13,206 nt of DNA, from the NCBI GenBank assembly GCA_002409745.1, contig DHOU01000044.1, forward strand, positions 29,525 to 42,730, read 5' to 3'. Positions 7,874 to 13,206 of the stretch are shown here, piece by piece. How positions within the stretch are numbered: the first letter of the stretch is position 1; each line of letters opens with the position of its first letter. The notes beneath the pieces are model-generated. The model had not been told where the DNA came from. It worked only from the letters and a program-made list of their open reading frames with translations, and did not search any database. Source of the DNA: Bacteroidales bacterium UBA5382 (GTDB lineage Bacteria > Bacteroidota > Bacteroidia > Bacteroidales > Dysgonomonadaceae). The translations under genes were made by a program, and so were the position numbers.

Positions 7874-7976
7874 TACCGGGTTATTTTTCGGGTAAAAGTA
7901 CGAAAATTATTCTACTTCCATGCGTATCGTTCAGATAGTTTTTTCCTGTTTTCACCTAACGCTCCAAACTATTTTG

Positions 7977-7984
7977 TATTTTTG
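7977..7984 (+). promoter_or_regulatory. Putative promoter of the antitoxin-like gene
   Basis: TATTTTTG is an exact TAnnTTTG -7 element 42 bp upstream of the ATG at 8027. A purine-rich stretch AGAAAGGG (8013-8020) sits 6 bp before the ATG and could be a ribosome-binding site, unusual here because most genes in the window lack one. Confidence 0.55.
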
Positions 7985-8026
7985 TAGTTGGAATAAAAAT
8001 AAATTCTATAATAGAAAGGGTTCGTT

Positions 8027-8167
8027 ATGGAAACGTCAAAGAAAATAAAGACAACAGTGAAACCTGTAACTAAAAGGCCGCATAAAAGAGTGTCTAAAAC
8101 GTGGCTTGCCGCTTTAGCTCATGAGGGTACAGGTAAGATTGAAGACATGAAAGCAGTCTTGAAATGA
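8027..8167 (+). CDS. Small antitoxin-like protein
   Basis: A 46-residue, strongly basic product: METSKKIKTTVKPVTKRPHK, then a stretch containing SKTWLAALAHEG, ending in IEDMKAVLK. Its own promoter-like -7 element, good RBS spacing and position 4 bp before a PIN-domain toxin remnant identify it as the likely antitoxin of a VapBC-type pair. The C-terminal pattern of a short acidic turn then MKAVLK resembles small antitoxins that precede VapC genes in Bacteroidetes; this is inference. I see no complete DNA-binding fold, so autoregulation cannot be claimed. The reading frame is intact although the partner toxin is not. Confidence 0.6.
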   Translation: METSKKIKTTVKPVTKRPHKRVSKTWLAALAHEGTGKIEDMKAVLK

Positions 8168-8171
8168 AGCT

Positions 8172-8341
8172 ATGTCAAGATATTTGCTGGATACGAATAT
8201 TCTGATATTTATGATGTCGGGAGAGTTAATCACGCCATTATTTCCCATGCCATAACGGAGAAGCTAACGCTGATATCATCCGACAGGCAATTTGAACACT
8301 ATACAGGGCAACATTTGGATTTTGTATTCAATAAGCGATAA
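8172..8341 (+). pseudogene. Broken VapC-type PIN-domain toxin
   Basis: The first frame from ATG 8172 reads MSRYLLDTNILIFMMSGEL, the signature N-terminus of a VapC ribonuclease with the first catalytic Asp in DTN, and then hits a stop at 8253-8255. A different frame, open across about 8220-8341, reads NHAIISHAITEKLTLISSD, then RQFEHYTGQHLDFVFNKR and stop, which is the normal VapC C-terminus with the last conserved Asp in SSD. About 75 central residues, including the conserved glutamate region, are missing, and the two ends are out of frame. The join lies near 8220-8235. An intact family member would be about 125-135 residues. The gene is therefore a deletion relic and should have no nuclease activity. 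Confidence 0.85.
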
Positions 8342-8407
8342 TATCTATCCTTTACTCGAATAGAATCCTTGTCGCCGTTTTTTTGAAAAAAGATATTCAT
8401 TTAATAT

Positions 8408-9223
8408 ATGTTTTTACCGGAAAATATTGATTTGGCTTATTCTGAAAAGTATGTACTGACGCTGCGGCTGGCGGCGGACGAATTTGCGTATAGCATCCAT
8501 TGTCCTACCGACGCTTCGGTGTTTCATTATCAGAAAACCTCTTTCGGCAATGCCTTGTCGTATGCCGAAAATGTGCAGAAGCTGATCTTCGATTTCAATA
8601 TTTTCACCCAGTTCTTCCGGGCGACCCATGTCGTGACCGCTTCGCCGGCTTTCACATTGGTGCCTGACGCCTTTTTCGAGAAGAATCGCGCCGCGGAACT
8701 GTTCGATTTTAACTTCCAAGAGCCCTCGGAAACCGTTCTTTCCGATGCGGTATGCGGCGGGTCGGTGCATGTGGTATATGGTGTCGACGAAAAAGTTCAC
8801 TCGTTTCTGTCGCGGAACTTATCCTACCCGCAATTCCGGCATTATACGTCTCCGCTCATCGACGCCTGGGCTTCGTATCGCGCTGATGAAGACGTCAAGC
8901 GATGCTTTGTCGATTTCAACGACACGTACGTCACGGTGGTCTGTTTTGCGGGCGACCGGCTTTTGTCGGTGAACAGCTTTCCGGATAAAAAACGCTACGA
9001 TGCGTTGTACTTTATTGCCAGCGTGTGGGAGAAGTTGTCGATGAATCAGGATACGGACATCCTGTTCCTGTCGGGTGATTTTGCGGCCCACCCTGAGGCT
9101 GCCGATACGCTGCGAAAGCTTATCCGCCATGTGGAGCCGGTGGTCTTGACGCCTCCGGTTTCCCTTACCAAACAACAGGTGGCTTCTATCCCCACCGATA
9201 TTATCGTACGGCTATGCGAATAA
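8408..9223 (+). CDS. DUF3822 family protein
   Basis: A 271-residue protein without signal peptide or membrane segment. Order, length and the sequence features (an N-terminal LTLRLAADEFAYSI strand pair, a central HVVYGVDEKVHSFL segment, RCFVDFNDTYVTVVCF, and a late DILFLSGDF) match the Bacteroidetes DUF3822 family, which is thought to have an actin/ASKHA-like fold. The biochemical role is unknown. The stop codon overlaps the rsmD start by 10 bp, so the two are translationally coupled and the protein may relate to rRNA methylation or to the helicase gene upstream. The 66-bp spacer between the VapC relic and this ATG shows no exact -7 element. Confidence 0.85.
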   Translation: MFLPENIDLAYSEKYVLTLRLAADEFAYSIHCPTDASVFHYQKTSFGNALSYAENVQKLIFDFNIFTQFFRATHVVTASPAFTLVPDAFFEKNRAAELFDFNFQEPSETVLSDAVCGGSVHVVYGVDEKVHSFLSRNLSYPQFRHYTSPLIDAWASYRADEDVKRCFVDFNDTYVTVVCFAGDRLLSVNSFPDKKRYDALYFIASVWEKLSMNQDTDILFLSGDFAAHPEAADTLRKLIRHVEPVVLTPPVSLTKQQVASIPTDIIVRLCE

Positions 9224-9759
9224 TCAGCGGAAAATATAAATCACGCCGCATTCGGGTGCCGTCGAACCTGAAAGCCCGGCCGACGACCGACTTTGCAAAG
9301 GAGAACCTGTTCAACATCCTTTCCAACCGGCTGGAGTGGGAGGAGACCTCGGCGCTCGACTTGTTTTCGGGCACGGGGAGCATCGCCCTCGAAATGGTGT
9401 CGCGAGGCTGCCCGCGGGTGGTGAGCGTGGAGATGAGCGTGCAGCATCACCGCTTTATCTCGCTTGCCAAAGAGACGCTGGATGCTCCGGAGTTATTGGC
9501 TTTGCGGGAGGATGTGTTCCGGTATCTTCGCGGCTGCACGGAGGCGTTCGACTTCATCTTCGCCGACCCGCCTTACGATCATCCGCAAGTGGGAGCGGTG
9601 CCGTCGCTTATCTTCGAGCGGGGGTTGCTCAAGCCTGACGGATGGATGGTGATGGAGCATTCGCGAAACTACAACTTTTCGGAGTTGCCTTTCTTTATAG
9701 AGGAAAGGGTGTACGGGAATGTGCACTTTTCGATGTTTAAGAGGGTGAATGGTGAATAG
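9214..9759 (+). CDS. rsmD: 16S rRNA (guanine(966)-N2)-methyltransferase RsmD
   Basis: RsmD methylates N2 of G966 in 16S rRNA using S-adenosylmethionine, during 30S assembly. The 181-residue protein shows MRIISGKYKSRRI at the N-terminus, the RPTTD motif (22-26) followed by KENLFNIL, the SAM-binding loop DLFSGTGSIALE (49-60), and the catalytic DPPY (118-121), then LLKPDGWMVMEH. It overlaps DUF3822 by 10 bp. The natural C-terminus in the family lies close to GNVHFSMF; the last residues here, KRVNGE and the stop codon, run into a heptamer array (9745-9828), so the end has been rewritten by the repeat. This should not affect activity because the motifs are upstream. Confidence 0.95.
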   Translation: MRIISGKYKSRRIRVPSNLKARPTTDFAKENLFNILSNRLEWEETSALDLFSGTGSIALEMVSRGCPRVVSVEMSVQHHRFISLAKETLDAPELLALREDVFRYLRGCTEAFDFIFADPPYDHPQVGAVPSLIFERGLLKPDGWMVMEHSRNYNFSELPFFIEERVYGNVHFSMFKRVNGE

Positions 9760-9828
9760 TAAGTAGTGAATGGCGAATGGCGAATGGTGAGTGGTGAGTG
9801 GTGAGTGGTGAGTGGTGAGTGGCGAATG
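9745..9828. repeat. Twelve-unit 7-bp tandem array at the rsmD 3' end
   Basis: Twelve contiguous heptamers without indels: GTGAATG, GTGAATA, GTAAGTA, GTGAATG, GCGAATG twice, GTGAGTG five times, GCGAATG. The rsmD stop codon TAG at 9757-9759 is formed across units two and three, and units one and two encode the residues VNGE. The five identical GTGAGTG units suggest recent expansion. Beyond it, 9829-9928 contains nothing I recognise. Confidence 0.95.
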
Positions 9829-9928
9829 ATAATGCCTTTGTCGTAGATGACGGAGAACGAGCGAAAGGGTTCGATCGTGGAAAATAGTAATTCCAACCGT
9901 TTGGAGTGGTATTTTCAATTTATTATTG

Positions 9929-9936
9929 TATCTTTG
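9929..9936 (+). promoter_or_regulatory. Putative promoter of the Rossmann-domain gene
   Basis: TATCTTTG is an exact TAnnTTTG -7 element. A TTTG lies at 9900-9903, somewhat farther upstream than the usual -33 spacing. The predicted leader to the ATG at 10024 is about 80 nt. I could not fold a convincing riboswitch or attenuator in it. Confidence 0.5.
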
Positions 9937-10023
9937 CCAACCTAAATAAAAGGTACAAAAAGGTAAGAGGTTCTTTTAGCAATGACGTTTCTATAGACGC
10001 ATAAGGCTGCTTATCTTTACTTT

Positions 10024-10713
10024 ATGATGAAGAAGCCCGGTTTTTACAAAAAAGATAAATTCGTGAATAGGAATGAGGAAGTGTTGGACCATTTAATCCA
10101 ACGAGATAACAAGGTAAAGGTGCAAACAGAACAGAATAACCCCATGTCTCCGTTTGCTTCCAGAGAGCCTTTTAAATCAACTCCGGCATGTTATTACAGT
10201 CCTCGAATCAGTGTGATGGGACTGGGTAAAACCGGTCTTTCCAATGTCTTGTCATTCTCGTCGCGCTTTCAAACCATCGGATTCGATCGCGATGTGCAAC
10301 GGGTGAACCAACTCCTTGAAGTCGTCGATAAAAAAGTGACTCTTACCACCGATGTCGAAATGTTGCGTAAATGCAACTTCTTTATTATCGCCGTCGATTC
10401 CCTTTCCGAAAACGGGGAGCCAACCGACATCGCGCCTTTGGTTCAGGCCGGCCAAATAGTGGCCGAAGTGCTCCAACCGGGCGACACCGTCGTGTATGAC
10501 ACCCCGGTTCATCCCGATATTATTCTGAAACAATGCGTTTCGGCTATCGAAAAAAAAAGTGGGCTTTTTTGCAATAAAAATTTTTTCGTAGCTTACCGTA
10601 ACAGCCGCTCTATGCCATCGGATCCTAACCTGAAACTCATTACTGGCTGCTGCACGGAAATTATCCATTTTGTTGAAGATATTTATGCGGCTGTGGAGTT
10701 TTCACCCCGCTAA
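10024..10713 (+). CDS. Stand-alone UDP-glucose/GDP-mannose dehydrogenase-like Rossmann domain
   Basis: Residues 62-225 of the 229-residue product follow the NAD-binding domain of nucleotide-sugar dehydrogenases: ISVMGLGKTGL (GxGxxG, 62-72), the TIGFDRD strand with the ribose-binding acid (84-90), FFIIAVDSL...ENGEP (119-133), GDTVVYDTPVHP (153-164) and KKSGLFCNKNFFVAY (177-191). The protein ends after IYAAVEFSPR, where full enzymes (about 400-440 residues) continue into the dimerisation helix and the C-terminal domain with the catalytic cysteine. The motif normally reading STVYPG is TPVHPD here, and the glutamate-bearing PERINPGD is RNSRSMPSDP, so the remaining catalytic residues are also lost. 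The first 61 residues are a polar extension of unknown origin; ATG 10144 is an alternative start. It may be a degraded paralogue or a nucleotide-sensing domain. It is not an active dehydrogenase. Confidence 0.7.
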   Translation: MMKKPGFYKKDKFVNRNEEVLDHLIQRDNKVKVQTEQNNPMSPFASREPFKSTPACYYSPRISVMGLGKTGLSNVLSFSSRFQTIGFDRDVQRVNQLLEVVDKKVTLTTDVEMLRKCNFFIIAVDSLSENGEPTDIAPLVQAGQIVAEVLQPGDTVVYDTPVHPDIILKQCVSAIEKKSGLFCNKNFFVAYRNSRSMPSDPNLKLITGCCTEIIHFVEDIYAAVEFSPR

Positions 10714-10780
10714 TTTTGACGTGACAACGTAGACTGAACGTCGGCTGATGTGCTGATCTCCTGATGCGAAGTCTTCGGGG

Positions 10781-11116
10781 AGTCGTTCGAAGTGTGTGTC
10801 GGGCGATTCGAAGTCCCGGGGAAGTCGTTCGAAGTGTGTGTCGGGTGATTCAAAGTCCTTGTAGAGTCGTTCGAAGTGCTTGTTGGGTGATTCGAAGTCC
10901 CGTGGGAGTCGTTCGAAGTGTTTGTCGGGCGATTCGAAGTCCCGGGGGAGTCGTTCAGAGTGTTTGTCGGGCGATTCGAAGTCCCGGGGAAGTCGTTCAG
11001 AGTGTGTGTCGGGCGATTCGAAGTCCCGGGGGAGTCGTTCAGAGTGTTTGTCAGGTCGTTCGAAGCCTCGGGGGAGTCGTTCGAAGTGTTTGTCGAACGA
11101 TTCGAAGCCTTCGGGG
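10781..11116. repeat. 42-bp minisatellite, eight exact-length units
   Basis: Eight contiguous units each exactly 42 bp begin at 10781, 10823, 10865, 10907, 10949, 10991, 11033 and 11075. A typical unit starts AGTCGTTCGAAGTG and continues with a second 21-bp half containing GATTCGAAGTCCCGG, so each unit is itself a diverged 2 x 21 duplication centred on the palindrome TTCGAA. Degenerate partial units flank both sides (about 10765-10780 and 11117-11135). Because 42 is a multiple of 3 and the unit has few stops, several frames on both strands stay open. On the minus strand 10702-11130 would encode 142 residues with a 14-residue repeat such as FESPDKHFERLPRD. By eye about 20 of 42 columns vary, spread over the three codon positions (8, 7 and 5), which gives no clear coding signature. 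Confidence 0.95.
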
Positions 11117-11181
11117 ATAATGCGAAGCATTTGTCGAACGTGTATTCGTCCGTGGAATCCGATTCGGAAGGTTGTTATTTG

Positions 11182-11652
11182 TTATAGCCCTTTGTCTTTA
11201 TCGTCTTTGTCCTTGGTGCGCGCTGCGCCGAAATAAAAACTGAACACTTGTGTGAGAATGGTGCTGAGAACGCCGAGCAGATAGATCACTACATCCTTGA
11301 CATCGGTATGAATAGTGTCATTGCGGAAAATGACCAGGTAAAACAAGGCAAAGGTGAGCACGGTGGTCAGGATGGCCAGATATGATGAGATGTTTTTGGA
11401 TAGACGCGTGGCGTTGGCACTGGTTTCGACCTCGGCGTTGCGTTTGCGGGCGCTGTCGGTGTCGGCCAGAATGGTTTTCGTTTCGTCAATACCCAGACGG
11501 CGCATATCTACCTGATATTGGTTTTCCGCCTTCTTCATTTCGAGTTCGTGTTGCAGTACCTCTTCTTTCGAGGTGGCGACATTGTCGATGACGCTTCCTA
11601 CCGTCTCGACGAGTTTGCCGGCTTCACCGGCGAATAAATCGGTTAGTTTCAT
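11182..11652 (-). CDS. Holin-like small membrane protein
   Basis: A 156-residue protein resembling the phage 3TM-holin family (Holin_3TMs type). Its N-terminal amphipathic segment LTDLFAGEAGKLVETVGSVID is followed by SKEEVL and a charged helix ending in TDSARKRNAE. Two hydrophobic segments then lie at about residues 90-109 and 119-142, with a short polar loop between them, and a lysine/aspartate-rich tail. Holins form membrane lesions that let a muramidase reach the peptidoglycan. The partner is visible: the GH108 gene ends 35 bp upstream on the same strand. No portal, capsid, terminase or integrase gene is present here, so phage origin is inferred from the pair alone. The assignment rests on length, topology, the N-terminal pattern and the neighbour. 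Confidence 0.72.
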   Translation of the reverse strand: MKLTDLFAGEAGKLVETVGSVIDNVATSKEEVLQHELEMKKAENQYQVDMRRLGIDETKTILADTDSARKRNAEVETSANATRLSKNISSYLAILTTVLTFALFYLVIFRNDTIHTDVKDVVIYLLGVLSTILTQVFSFYFGAARTKDKDDKDKGL

Positions 11653-11653
11653 A

Positions 11654-11688
11654 TTAATGGATAATTGACAATGAACAATGTGGATGGT
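11654..11688. repeat. Short degenerate 7-bp array between the muramidase and holin genes
   Basis: Five consecutive heptamers, TTAATGG, ATAATTG, ACAATGA, ACAATGT, GGATGGT, fill the gap between the two genes and touch the stop codon of the GH108 gene (11688-11690). Divergence is high, but the spacing is uniform. Confidence 0.65.
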
Positions 11689-12224
11689 TATCCGGCTTCA
11701 TTTAAGGCTCTCGCGACCCATCCATAGAAATATTTCTTGCTTTTGGGATTTTTCTTGACAATCGATACATAACGGGCTATTTTTCCTATGGTGAAAGCCG
11801 ATAAGAATGCCGCCGGGTCGAAAGCGTTGATCTGTTCGAGCGAGTGAGGGCCGATGACGCCGTCGACGTTCGCGCCCACGACCAGTTGAGCCAAAGCCGA
11901 TGACGTACGTAGCCCGGCATTCACGGCAAAGTCGTAGATGGAATCCGCTACGGATTGGTTGACGATTTCGTCGCCGTGAACCGGATCCCAAAAGGTGATG
12001 CGGTAGAACTGTGCTATCCGGTCCTGCAAGGTGGTGTCTTTTTCGAGTATGGCGGGGAAATTCGAGCGTGTTTTATATTTGTCGATGATGGCCCATCCCG
12101 ACCATTTCCCGTGCATGGCGCGGGCAATACCTTTGTAGGTCTCGTCGCCCGGGTCGTCGGGGTCATCGACATAGCCCCCTTCGTTGATCAGCGTTTTCTG
12201 ATATGCTACATTGAAGTCTGACAT
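11688..12224 (-). CDS. GH108 N-acetylmuramidase (endolysin-like)
   Basis: The 178-residue protein has the two-domain layout of glycoside hydrolase family 108 muramidases (TtsA/endolysin type), which cleave the MurNAc-GlcNAc bond of peptidoglycan. The catalytic glutamate is in INEGGYVDDPDDPGDETYKGI, Glu15 in my numbering. The C-terminal part, about 98-178, matches the PG_binding_3 pattern: VDGVIGPHSLEQIN, then the FTIGKIARYVSIVKKNPKSKK helix and FYGWVARAL. There is no signal peptide, as expected if a holin exports it. I start it at ATG 12224 (MSDFNVAYQK). The longer frame to 12284 adds 20 residues encoded entirely by spacer and repeat DNA. It lies between the unknown gene at 12295-12954 and the holin-like gene, likely one operon. 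Confidence 0.9.
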   Translation of the reverse strand: MSDFNVAYQKTLINEGGYVDDPDDPGDETYKGIARAMHGKWSGWAIIDKYKTRSNFPAILEKDTTLQDRIAQFYRITFWDPVHGDEIVNQSVADSIYDFAVNAGLRTSSALAQLVVGANVDGVIGPHSLEQINAFDPAAFLSAFTIGKIARYVSIVKKNPKSKKYFYGWVARALNEAG

Positions 12225-12244
12225 GATTTTGAAATTGGTTGTTG

Positions 12245-12284
12245 GTGAGTAGTGAGGGTGTCCTATTCGCCATTCACTACTCAC
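12245..12284. repeat. Inverted repeat in the intercistronic spacer
   Basis: GTGAGTAGTGA (12245-12255) and TCACTACTCAC (12274-12284) are perfect reverse complements with an 18-nt loop. The right arm is part of a heptamer array. The structure lies 20 bp upstream of the muramidase ATG, so it could form a hairpin in the mRNA between the first and second cistrons. No T tract follows. Confidence 0.8.
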
Positions 12285-12304
12285 TATTTACCATTTACTC
12301 CTTA
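12263..12304. repeat. Degenerate 7-bp array overlapping the 3' end of the unknown gene
   Basis: Six heptamers on the plus strand: CTATTCG, CCATTCA, CTACTCA, CTATTTA, CCATTTA, CTCCTTA. On the minus strand they encode the end of the neighbouring protein (NKE) and its TAA stop codon at 12295-12297. Unit sequences are the same type as at 6397-6466, in related orientation. Confidence 0.88.
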
Positions 12305-12954
12305 TTCCGATGCCGTATACCCAAATCGAGGATGATACGGGCATTTTTGTATTCAGAGTAAAACTGCGTGCCGTCGAAGTACTTCATCAAACTGTCGAGT
12401 ACATATAAAATGCCGCGCAAGTCGGATACGGCATCATCGAGTTGCTCGTTCACCGTTTTCTTTTCGACCTTTTTATCGCGAGGTTTGTTCAGAACAATCT
12501 CGTAAGTATCGACCGCCGTCTTTAGCGCCTCGATATCTTCAGGCTTGACCCCCATGTCGACGATTTTCTCGGCAATCAGGGACAAGATTCCATAAATAGC
12601 TTTCACGGTACTCAACAGGTAACGATGAGGCAAGCGTGATAAACTGCCTTTGCTGATCGATAATTGTTGGTTCATATCCATGTCGTTGTTATCCAAGGCA
12701 TATACGCTAGCCGGTTTGGCCAGTTTTACGGTGAGCAAGATGACCTCGGCCCGGGCATTTTTACGGTCTTGAGTCGTTCCCGTGGTATCGGTTATGCTTT
12801 CGACCGAGAATGTGTCGGCTGTTTTCAGTCCGGTATTCAAGTAGCCTACTTGCGTTACGATACGGGGAATGCCCTCCCACGACGGTTTGTTATTGTTCAT
12901 TGTGTCGAGGGTGCTGTGACCCATGTTTAGGAAATTTTCATTTGATGTTCTCAT
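12295..12954 (-). CDS. Hypothetical protein, first gene of the lysis-like operon
   Basis: I do not recognise this 219-residue protein. It has no signal peptide and no clear membrane segment. The N-terminal third (KPSWEGIPRIVTQVGYLNTGLKTAD stretch) may be extended or beta-rich. The rest is predicted mainly helical, with two conserved-looking pieces: KAIYGILSLIAEKIVDMG and an Asp/Glu-rich region leading to LYVLDSLMKYFDG, then FYSEYKNARIILDLGIRHR. The second resembles, from memory, the ends of other Bacteroidetes hypotheticals. Possible starts are ATG 12954, 12924 and 12900; I keep 12954 for lack of evidence against it. The last residues NKE and the stop fall within a heptamer array. It is co-directional with the muramidase and holin-like genes, so it could be a structural, spanin-like or cargo component, but this is speculation. 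Confidence 0.7.
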   Translation of the reverse strand: MRTSNENFLNMGHSTLDTMNNNKPSWEGIPRIVTQVGYLNTGLKTADTFSVESITDTTGTTQDRKNARAEVILLTVKLAKPASVYALDNNDMDMNQQLSISKGSLSRLPHRYLLSTVKAIYGILSLIAEKIVDMGVKPEDIEALKTAVDTYEIVLNKPRDKKVEKKTVNEQLDDAVSDLRGILYVLDSLMKYFDGTQFYSEYKNARIILDLGIRHRNKE

Positions 12955-13140
12955 TGCAGTGTTATTAAAATTATTTATATCATTTGTAAATTAGTAGAAC
13001 GGCCTAAATTTACTATTCAATATTTTAATTTCCAAATAAATATTTCGAATTTTTAATTAATTTAGCCGTGTAGGCGTCCATTTAAAACTATTTGCACTTA
13101 GATGACGCAGCTTTAAACTTCGTTTAACATGGTGGATAAT
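12955..13140. other. AT-rich upstream spacer of the lysis-like operon
   Basis: About 190 bp of very AT-rich DNA upstream of the minus-strand three-gene set, where the operon promoter should lie. I found no exact TAnnTTTG match on the minus strand. No gene, hairpin terminator or RNA gene is apparent. Confidence 0.5.
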
Positions 13141-13206
13141 AAATGGAGAATGGAGAATGGAAATTAGTAATTAGTAATTAGTAATTTGTAATTGAAAGAA
13201 GTAATT
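13141..13206. repeat. Degenerate 7-bp array at the right edge
   Basis: Heptamers AAATGGA, GAATGGA twice, AATTAGT three times, AATTTGT and AATTGAA run to 13196, with AGAAGTA after that. The array probably continues beyond the window. It mixes the GAATGGx and AATTAGT unit types found separately elsewhere in the window. Confidence 0.9.

Noticed and set aside
8342..8407. Possible hairpin or promoter upstream of DUF3822
   Set aside because: The A/T runs can pair only loosely and no exact TAnnTTTG is present; I could not support a terminator or promoter call.
10781..11116. CRISPR-like array
   Set aside because: The 42-bp units are contiguous, contain no unique spacers of constant length, and there are no cas genes nearby.
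10702..11130. 142-residue minus-strand repeat protein
   Set aside because: Not annotated as a gene: the open frame follows automatically from a 42-bp stop-poor unit, several other frames are open over the same stretch, and substitutions are not concentrated at third positions. Retained only as a question in the findings.
10764..11236. Plus-strand repeat frames (118, 118 and 89 residues)
   Set aside because: Same reason: the unit length is a multiple of three, so every stop-free frame stays open. None has a better start context than the others.
12225..12284. 20-residue N-terminal extension of the muramidase
   Set aside because: The residues are encoded by spacer and repeat DNA with no similarity to the family; the conserved GH108 N-terminus starts at ATG 12224.

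Overview
The window looks like a chromosomal segment of a Bacteroidales bacterium of the Bacteroides/Parabacteroides/Dysgonomonas breadth. I would not name a genus. The support is the Bacteroidetes-type -7 promoter element TAnnTTTG upstream of several genes, few Shine-Dalgarno sites, the conserved neighbourhood DUF3822-rsmD divergent from a RecD-like helicase, a Bacteroidetes-type coiled-coil lipoprotein, and moderate GC coding DNA separated by AT-rich spacers.

Layout. Positions 1-1470 hold pgk on the minus strand with a clear terminator beyond it. A type I asparaginase gene diverges from it (1921-2967, +). A minus-strand block follows, read right to left: a conserved coiled-coil hypothetical gene, rsmI, a Cbp1-like lipoprotein gene ending at a hairpin terminator, then a YjjG-type HAD phosphatase gene. 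Next is a RecD/Dda-like helicase gene (6452-7873, -). Between it and DUF3822-rsmD (8408-9759, +) sits a small toxin-antitoxin relic: an intact 46-residue antitoxin-like gene and a VapC-type PIN toxin gene with its middle deleted and its frame broken.

From about 10 kb the content is accessory. There is a stand-alone, catalytically stripped Rossmann domain of the UDP-glucose dehydrogenase family, then a 42-bp minisatellite of eight exact-length units. A three-gene minus-strand set follows: an unknown 219-residue protein, a GH108 muramidase and a two-helix holin-like protein. This resembles a phage lysis cassette without any other phage gene.

Throughout the window, seven spacers carry degenerate tandem arrays of 7- or 8-bp units (AATTACG, GTGAATG, CATTAGT, CAAATTAG and similar). 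They sit at gene ends, and three genes take their last codons and stop codon from the array. Two unrelated proteins (RsmD and the helicase) therefore end in the same residues, VNGE. These arrays, the 42-bp minisatellite, the broken VapC and the orphan lysis-like operon are the most interesting items. The remaining genes are ordinary housekeeping functions: glycolysis, asparagine degradation, nucleotide clean-up, rRNA methylation and DNA repair.
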